Shown here one piece after another: positions 6,100-10,938 of a DNA stretch of 10,938 nucleotides (the stretch's first letter is position 1; each line of letters opens with the position of its first letter). Where the stretch lies: assembly GCA_002454845.1 (NCBI GenBank), contig DKJQ01000311.1, positions 1 through 10,938 of the forward strand. Direction: 5' to 3'. The stretch comes from Ignavibacteria bacterium UBA6688 (GTDB taxonomy: Bacteria; Bacteroidota; Ignavibacteria; UBA10030). The translations under genes and the position numbers were made by a program. The notes under the pieces were generated by a model. That model saw only the letters and a program-made list of their open reading frames with translations. It searched no databases and was not told the origin of the DNA.

Positions 6100-9000
6100 A
6101 TGAACCGGTCAACCTCCCTTATCTCCATCACGCTGAGACTCCTTTCGGCCATTCTTCTCCTGGCGGCGCCCGCAACCTGCTTGCACGCCTCGACCGGGAA
6201 ACTGACAGGACGTGTCACCGACGCGGAGACGCGCGAAGCGCTCCCCGGAGCCAACGTGCTGATCACGCATTCGATCCTGGCGGACGGATCGGAGGTGCCG
6301 CTGGGCCGACAGCTCGGGGGCGCAACCGATGTCAACGGATACTACTTCATCCTGAATGTCCCTCCCGGCACGTACGTTGTCAAAGCTAGTATGGTAGGCT
6401 TTACATCCACCGCGCAACGGCCGATCCGTGTTGACCAGGATCGTACCGTCACGGTCGACTTTGCGCTCTCGACGACAGCCATCGAGCTCGAGCAAGTCGT
6501 CGTCACTGCGAAACGTGAGTTGATCAAGCCGGACGTTGCCGGAACGCAGGAAGTGATCATGACCTCGCGGCTGGAGCAAATGCCGGTGACGCGCATGGAT
6601 GAATTCGTCAACCGCGTGAAGGGAGTTGAACTCGTCAGCGGAGCGGAGGGGAACGGCTTGAGCGTGCGCGGCGGCGCCATCCGGGAAACCGACGTCCGGA
6701 TCGACGGTATCTCTCTCCAGGATCCCCGGTCGGAAAACTCTTACCTGGCACTGAACTCGACCACCGTTGAGGAAATCCAGGTCCTCACCGGCGGTTTCCA
6801 GGCAAAGTACGGCGGGATCAGGTCCGGCCTTCTGAATGTCGTCACAAAGGACGGGTACCGGGACCGCTATACCGTTGCGTTGAAAGTCGACCAGGTCCCG
6901 GCGCAGAAGAAATACTTCGGGACCAACCCCTGGAGCGACGAGTCCTGGATCTACAGGATCTTCGCCGGTGAGTACGCCATCAAGGGTGTCACACCCGGTG
7001 ATACGACCGTCCCGATCGAATTTCGTAATTTCCAGGGATGGGGAAATCGTTTTGCGCCGGACCGTAACCTCGACACCCTGAACAAGCTCGAGCTGTGGAA
7101 ACGTCAGCATCCCCAGTACCGTCATGCCGACAAGCCGGACATTTTCGTTGAAGGAAGCATTACAGGTCCCTTCCCGGGGGCGGGTCTTCCGGTGATTGGA
7201 CCGTTCGCGGAACACACGACGTTCTTGCTGGGATTCAAATACGAAGACTCCCAGCTCGCCTTTCCCATCGGACCGCGCAACAACTATGTCGACTGGAACA
7301 CCCAGCTCAAACTGACCACACAGGTCGCCAACGATATGCGTCTCTCCTTGAACGTACTCTATGCGAATGTGGAGACGGTCAGCGGGGGGCAAACGACAAG
7401 CTATGGCGGCGCGCTCGTCGACGCCTCCTCCAGTTTCAACTTCCTCAACAGCACGGAATCCTCCGTCCGTCAGCAAGCCCGGCTTCTGGCGGGAGACAAC
7501 CTGTGGCAGATCTTCAATAAAAGCCGGCTGCAATTCTACGACCAGCGGTATGTTGTCGGTGGAGCGAAACTGACGCATACGTTTGCACAGCAGGCCTTTT
7601 ATACGATCGACGTTCAGGTCGGGTATACCGACCAGACGCTTTCTCCTTTCGCGTTGGACACCTCACGGGCCGACGCGTGGTTCACCCTGCCGCACAGGCT
7701 CCCCAACCTTCCCGATGTTCGTTACCTGAATGTCCCGATCGGAGGCAGCCCGAATGCTTCAACGAATCCCGGGACCGACGCCCTGAACATGTGGCGGCTC
7801 TACGGAGGCTTGCAGCGCGTCGATTCATCGTATTCCCTGGTCGGCCAGGTCAAAGCTGATCTGACCGCACAGTTCGGACGCCACCATCAGGTCGAGGCCG
7901 GATTCTCCGCCCGGCTCCAGAAGCTGTTTGTCTACACCGGCACATGGCTCCAGGCACAAATGGCATTTACCCCGGACCTCTGGCAATACTACACCGCGAC
8001 GCCTTTTGAGATGGGATTCTATGTGCAGGACAAACTGGAATTTGACGGGATTATCCTGAACGCGGGGATCCGCCTCGATTACCTGAACCCGATGAAAAAA
8101 GGGTTTAAGGTCGGCCTTCCTGTCGATGAGCATTATCCGGAACTGTACAACACGATCTATCAGAACCTTGACGGAGCATGGGGAAGTTATGAACGATGGC
8201 TGCTCTTCCGCGACCTGCTGGAAAACCCACCGGGCTGGCCGCAGGCCGAGAACGAGGTGCAACTCTTCGCTTCCCCCCGGCTCGGTGTCTCGTTCCCCAT
8301 CACGGAGAGCAGCAAACTCTACTTCAATTACGGACACTTCTATCAGCGTCCGGCGACATCCTTCATGTACAACCAGACGATCGATCTCGCCGCAACGCTG
8401 CTTCCCACTCCCGGTTTGACCATGGGGCGGACGATCTCGTACGAATTCGGCTACGAACAGCTCTTTCTCGGTGAATTCCTGTTCAACGTCACCGCCTACT
8501 ACAAGGACGTCCGGAACGAACCCCTCAGCCGCCAGTTCATTAATTACTACCGGGATAACATCGTGAGAGCGTACTTTCCCGATGCCTACCACGATGTTCG
8601 GGGCATTGAGGTGCGCATCGAGCGACCACTCGGAAGCTGGGTTACCTTCACGAGCATGCTCGACTACATGTTGCAGAGCTACGGACAGTCCGGACTCGCC
8701 CGCGTGTACGAAAACCGTTTGGACGCAAAGGACGAGGAGCGGGGGGCAAACCTTTTCAACACCGAGCCGCGCCCAAGGGCGAACTTCAACCTGAATATTC
8801 ATTCCCCGGTCGATTTCGGTCCAAGCCTCGGCGGTGTGAACTGGTTCGGCGGGATCTACCTGAACTTCTTCTTCGAGTGGCGTGATGGCGGACGGATTCT
8901 CTGGAATCCCGAGGAAGCCGACGTCAAGAACCGCATCTATGTCGATGCCATGGATTTCTGGAACATCGACCTCCGCGGCTCGAAAGCGTTCCGTCTCGGT

Positions 9001-9246
9001 GCGGCGTCCATGGAGTTCGTCGTCACCGTCAAGAATCTCACGAATAACAAATGGCTTATCCCCGAGAACATGCTTCGCACACAGTTCGACGAGTATAAGG
9101 CTTCCCTCAGCCTGCCGCATCAGGGGGGGAACGATCAATGGGGACAATGGAAGTCCGATGACGGTCACATCAAGACCGGGTGGTGGGACGCCCCGATTTT
9201 CCTCAACCCGCGCCGCGTAATGCTCGGACTCAGACTGAATTTCTGA
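6100..9246 (+). CDS. TonB-dependent outer-membrane receptor with carboxypeptidase-regulatory-like N-terminal domain
   Basis: A 1048-residue protein from the ATG at 6100. Residues 1-30 are a signal peptide. Residues about 33-123 are a CarboxypepD_reg-like domain: G-K-L-T-G-R-V-T-D-A-E-T-R-E-A-L-P-G-A-N-V, then T-D-V-N-G-Y-Y-F-I-L-N-V-P-P-G-T-Y. Residues 127-138 (I-E-L-E-Q-V-V-V-T-A-K-R) form the usual link to the plug. The plug is at about 145-250, with L-S-V-R-G-G at 187-192, R-I-D-G-I-S-L-Q-D at 200-208, and E-E-I-Q-V-L-T-G-G-F-Q-A-K-Y-G-G at 224-239. The remaining about 800 residues form the 22-strand barrel, with aromatic-rich alternating strands and a C-terminal F (L-R-L-N-F), as BAM substrates require. 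Such receptors import ligands across the outer membrane using TonB/ExbBD energy. Length and domain order are SusC-like, but no SusD partner is visible. The next gene is a GH18 enzyme 8 nt away, so an oligosaccharide ligand is inferred. The start has only a weak GGGG site (6090-6093); it is chosen because the signal peptide begins here. Confidence 0.9.
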   Translation: MNRSTSLISITLRLLSAILLLAAPATCLHASTGKLTGRVTDAETREALPGANVLITHSILADGSEVPLGRQLGGATDVNGYYFILNVPPGTYVVKASMVGFTSTAQRPIRVDQDRTVTVDFALSTTAIELEQVVVTAKRELIKPDVAGTQEVIMTSRLEQMPVTRMDEFVNRVKGVELVSGAEGNGLSVRGGAIRETDVRIDGISLQDPRSENSYLALNSTTVEEIQVLTGGFQAKYGGIRSGLLNVVTKDGYRDRYTVALKVDQVPAQKKYFGTNPWSDESWIYRIFAGEYAIKGVTPGDTTVPIEFRNFQGWGNRFAPDRNLDTLNKLELWKRQHPQYRHADKPDIFVEGSITGPFPGAGLPVIGPFAEHTTFLLGFKYEDSQLAFPIGPRNNYVDWNTQLKLTTQVANDMRLSLNVLYANVETVSGGQTTSYGGALVDASSSFNFLNSTESSVRQQARLLAGDNLWQIFNKSRLQFYDQRYVVGGAKLTHTFAQQAFYTIDVQVGYTDQTLSPFALDTSRADAWFTLPHRLPNLPDVRYLNVPIGGSPNASTNPGTDALNMWRLYGGLQRVDSSYSLVGQVKADLTAQFGRHHQVEAGFSARLQKLFVYTGTWLQAQMAFTPDLWQYYTATPFEMGFYVQDKLEFDGIILNAGIRLDYLNPMKKGFKVGLPVDEHYPELYNTIYQNLDGAWGSYERWLLFRDLLENPPGWPQAENEVQLFASPRLGVSFPITESSKLYFNYGHFYQRPATSFMYNQTIDLAATLLPTPGLTMGRTISYEFGYEQLFLGEFLFNVTAYYKDVRNEPLSRQFINYYRDNIVRAYFPDAYHDVRGIEVRIERPLGSWVTFTSMLDYMLQSYGQSGLARVYENRLDAKDEERGANLFNTEPRPRANFNLNIHSPVDFGPSLGGVNWFGGIYLNFFFEWRDGGRILWNPEEADVKNRIYVDAMDFWNIDLRGSKAFRLGAASMEFVVTVKNLTNNKWLIPENMLRTQFDEYKASLSLPHQGGNDQWGQWKSDDGHIKTGWWDAPIFLNPRRVMLGLRLNF

Positions 9247-9248
9247 GG
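9245..9248 (+). promoter_or_regulatory. Ribosome binding site overlapping the receptor stop codon
   Basis: GAGG shares its first two bases with the TGA stop of the receptor (9244-9246) and lies six nucleotides before the ATG at 9255. This supports that start, although the frame is open upstream to 9180, and implies translational coupling of receptor and chitinase. Confidence 0.6.
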
Positions 9249-9254
9249 TACCCT

Positions 9255-10619
9255 ATGCGTTTCTCTTCGACACGGCTCGTTCGTTTTCTGCTCCCGCTGA
9301 CTCTTGTGTGTCTGCTTTCGGCGAGCGCAGGGGAACGCATCGTCCTCGGATACTACCCAAGCTGGATCCGGGGATCGTACCCTCATTCGGCTGTGCAATA
9401 CCAGTACCTGACGCACATCGCCCACGCGTTCATTTTCCCGTTCGCAGACGGCTCACTCGACGTGAGCGGCTTCTCCCATTATCCGGAACTGATCCAAACC
9501 GCTCACCAGCATGGCGTGAAGATTGTTATTTCCGTCGGGGGATGGGACGTGGCGCGGACACCCCGCTTCGCGCTGCTCGCCGCCGATCCGGCCGCACGTA
9601 CCCGGTTCGTGACCAATGTGAAGGATTTCTGCCAGACCTACGGTTATGACGGAGCAGACATCGACTGGGAATATCCGGCCCCCGCCGACCGCGCAAATGC
9701 AACGCTGCTGTTTCAGGAATTCCGGGCGGCCTTCAACGATGCCGTGCCGCGCATCTCTCTGAGCATCGCAGCTCCCTCCGGGGACTGGAGCGGCCGGTAC
9801 GATTGGAATGTTATGAAGGAGGTGCTCGATTGGATCGGGATCATGACCTACGACTTCTACGGCAGCTGGACGACCAAGGCGGGACCCAATTCGGCCCTCT
9901 ACGGATCGGCTGCAACAACCGACCAGGGGTGGATTGACAACTCCATGGCGCACTATAAGGCGAAGGGGATCCCGGCGGAAAAACTCCTCTTCGGCATCCC
10001 GTTCTATGGATGGCAGTTCAACGCTTCAACCCTGTTCGGCCCGAGCACAGGCGCCACACAGCTCACCTACATCAATATCGCTCCGCTTCTGCAACAAGGC
10101 TGGGTCCGCCACTGGGATGCCCCCACGCGTACACCGTTCCTCGTGAACCCTCAAGGGACACGGGTCATCAGCTACGACGATTCCACTTCGATCGCGGAAA
10201 AGGTCGCGTATCTCAAAAGTCAATCCCTGGGTGGTGTAATCATCTGGGCCATCGGACAGGATTTCGCAAACGGACAACAACCGCTCCTGAAGAGTCTGGG
10301 GACAGCCCTCTCGCCGGCAACGTCGATTCCCCTCATGGTGGCCGGGACCGTCCCGCAGTCCTTCGAGCTGTCACAGAACTATCCGAATCCCTTCAATGGG
10401 CAAACCCGGATTCGTTACCACATTACGCAGGCCGGAATGTATACCCTCCGGTTGTATGATACGCTGGGTCGCGAGATTGATACGCTTGCAGACTTCCGGC
10501 ACCATGCAGGGATCTACGAGGTCACAGTTTCCTCGGCCACCATCCCCAGCGGTGTGTACCTGTATCGTCTCACCGGCGAGGGTTTCACGTCCACCCGGAC
10601 CATGACTGTTTTACGATAG
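9255..10619 (+). CDS. GH18 chitinase-family glycoside hydrolase with T9SS sorting domain
   Basis: A 454-residue protein from the ATG at 9255. Residues 1-26 are a signal peptide. Residues about 27-352 form a GH18 TIM barrel: V-L-G-Y-Y-P-S-W at 30-37; the S-x-G-G motif at 93-96 (S-V-G-G-W); the catalytic D-x-x-D-x-D-x-E signature at 132-139 (D-G-A-D-I-D-W-E), with Glu139 the expected acid/base and Asp137 assisting the acetamido-group mechanism; M-T-Y-D-F at 197-201; and a late W in I-I-W-A-I-G at 329-334 that normally lines the -1 subsite. All key residues are intact. Residues about 252-310 look like the small alpha/beta insertion of subfamily A chitinases (V-I-S-Y-D-D-S). Residues 367-454 are a T9SS sorting domain: L-S-Q-N-Y-P-N-P-F-N-G, V/L-Y-D-T-L-G-R-E-I, ending T-V-L-R. 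Expected reaction: endo-hydrolysis of beta-1,4-GlcNAc polymers at or outside the cell surface; related GlcNAc glycans (endo-N-acetylglucosaminidase activity) remain possible. It is coupled to the receptor upstream and to the partial gene downstream. Confidence 0.93.
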   Translation: MRFSSTRLVRFLLPLTLVCLLSASAGERIVLGYYPSWIRGSYPHSAVQYQYLTHIAHAFIFPFADGSLDVSGFSHYPELIQTAHQHGVKIVISVGGWDVARTPRFALLAADPAARTRFVTNVKDFCQTYGYDGADIDWEYPAPADRANATLLFQEFRAAFNDAVPRISLSIAAPSGDWSGRYDWNVMKEVLDWIGIMTYDFYGSWTTKAGPNSALYGSAATTDQGWIDNSMAHYKAKGIPAEKLLFGIPFYGWQFNASTLFGPSTGATQLTYINIAPLLQQGWVRHWDAPTRTPFLVNPQGTRVISYDDSTSIAEKVAYLKSQSLGGVIIWAIGQDFANGQQPLLKSLGTALSPATSIPLMVAGTVPQSFELSQNYPNPFNGQTRIRYHITQAGMYTLRLYDTLGREIDTLADFRHHAGIYEVTVSSATIPSGVYLYRLTGEGFTSTRTMTVLR

Positions 10620-10622
10620 GAG
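10618..10622 (+). promoter_or_regulatory. Ribosome binding site for the last gene, overlapping the chitinase stop
   Basis: AGGAG starts within the TAG stop at 10617-10619 and ends five nucleotides before the ATG at 10628. It supports translational coupling and fixes the start of a gene that runs off the window. Confidence 0.65.
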
Positions 10623-10627
10623 TTGCC

Positions 10628-10938
10628 ATGAAACGACCATTGTTCTGCAACGCGCTTGCCGTCCTGCTCCTCCCCACCGCCATGCTCCTGTCGCAGGAAC
10701 GCAACTACGACCCGTTCCCGATGCTCATCGACGTCGGCAACCTCCGTATGACCATGAACAAACTCAGCGGCGAGGGGGGCCTGCAAACCCAGTACAGTTG
10801 GATGTTGTCCGGTGCTAATCCGCAGCAAACGGAGATCTTTCACTGGCCGCAGGACCGCTGGCAATCGAACATGCTCTACCAGATTTTCAACCCGCTCTCC
10901 CTCGATGATAACGGAATCGTCGATGAGTTCGGGGTACG
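10628..10938 (+). CDS. Secreted protein of unknown function, 3' end outside the window
   Basis: An open frame of 103 codons from ATG that continues past the window edge. The N-terminus is a signal peptide: M-K-R, a hydrophobic core L-A-V-L-L-L-P-T-A-M-L-L, then S-Q before the likely cleavage at about residue 22-23. The mature start contains L-I-D-V-G-N-L-R-M-T-M-N-K and later W-P-Q-D-R-W-Q-S-N-M-L-Y-Q-I-F-N-P-L-S-L-D-D-N-G-I-V-D-E. The early V-G-N-L-x-M-T style and aromatic content recall large secreted proteins often seen in Ignavibacteria-type genomes, but I cannot assign a family. It begins 8 nt after the chitinase stop with a good ribosome binding site, so it is the third gene of the operon and may serve the same substrate, for example as a binding protein or another enzyme. 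A T9SS tail, if any, would lie beyond the window. Confidence 0.75.
   Translation, partial: MKRPLFCNALAVLLLPTAMLLSQERNYDPFPMLIDVGNLRMTMNKLSGEGGLQTQYSWMLSGANPQQTEIFHWPQDRWQSNMLYQIFNPLSLDDNGIVDEFGV

Noticed and set aside
6109..7578. 489-codon minus-strand open frame opposite the TonB receptor
   Set aside because: It is antisense to a clear receptor gene with intact domain motifs; its product is a low-plausibility Arg/Asp/Val-rich sequence typical of antisense frames in GC-rich genes.
7825..9168. 447-codon minus-strand open frame opposite the receptor barrel
   Set aside because: Same reasoning: antisense shadow of codon bias with no domains and no ribosome binding or promoter evidence sought by its context.
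1..10938. CRISPR array, tRNA, rRNA, insertion sequence or integrase
   Set aside because: No regularly spaced repeats, no recognisable RNA gene and no transposase or recombinase motifs were seen on either strand.

Overview
The window (about 10.9 kb, fairly GC-rich) looks like chromosomal DNA from a Bacteroidota/FCB-group bacterium, most likely an Ignavibacteria-type lineage. The main evidence is that three of the five complete proteins end in type IX secretion system (T9SS) type A sorting domains with the Q-N-[FY]-P-N-P-F-N signature and the [KR]-x-x-x-[ML]-x-[KR] style C-terminus. A carboxypeptidase-regulatory-domain TonB-dependent receptor and an acidic-tailed lipoprotein fit the same group. 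All convincing genes are on the + strand and all encode exported or envelope proteins. The placement is an inference from protein style, not from a marker gene.

Layout. 118-1320 is a lipoprotein with an IPT/TIG domain and a propeller-like body. 1422-2783 is a secreted propeller-like protein with a T9SS tail. A palindrome and a clear intrinsic terminator follow at 2805-2882. 3031-5481 is a large secreted multidomain protein: a phosphodiester glycosidase (NAGPA-type) domain, two Ig-like domains, a carbohydrate-binding-like beta domain and a T9SS tail. 5482-6099 holds no convincing gene, but has a near-perfect sigma70-type promoter (5668-5696), a leader of about 400 nt with inverted repeats, and a terminator-like hairpin ending 18 nt before the next start codon. 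6100-9246 is a TonB-dependent outer-membrane receptor. 9255-10619 is a GH18 chitinase-family enzyme with a T9SS tail. 10628 to the window end is the start of an unrecognised secreted protein. The last three genes are separated by only 8 nt each and have ribosome binding sites overlapping the preceding stop codon, so they are almost certainly one translationally coupled operon.

How it may work together. The receptor plus T9SS-exported GH18 enzyme plus another secreted protein suggests a surface glycan-degradation and uptake unit, plausibly for chitin or another N-acetylglucosamine-containing polymer, with no SusD seen in the window. The upstream NAGPA-domain protein belongs to a family whose best-known member removes GlcNAc from phosphodiesters, so an amino-sugar theme is possible but unproven. 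The most interesting regulatory point is the possible attenuation element in the receptor leader.
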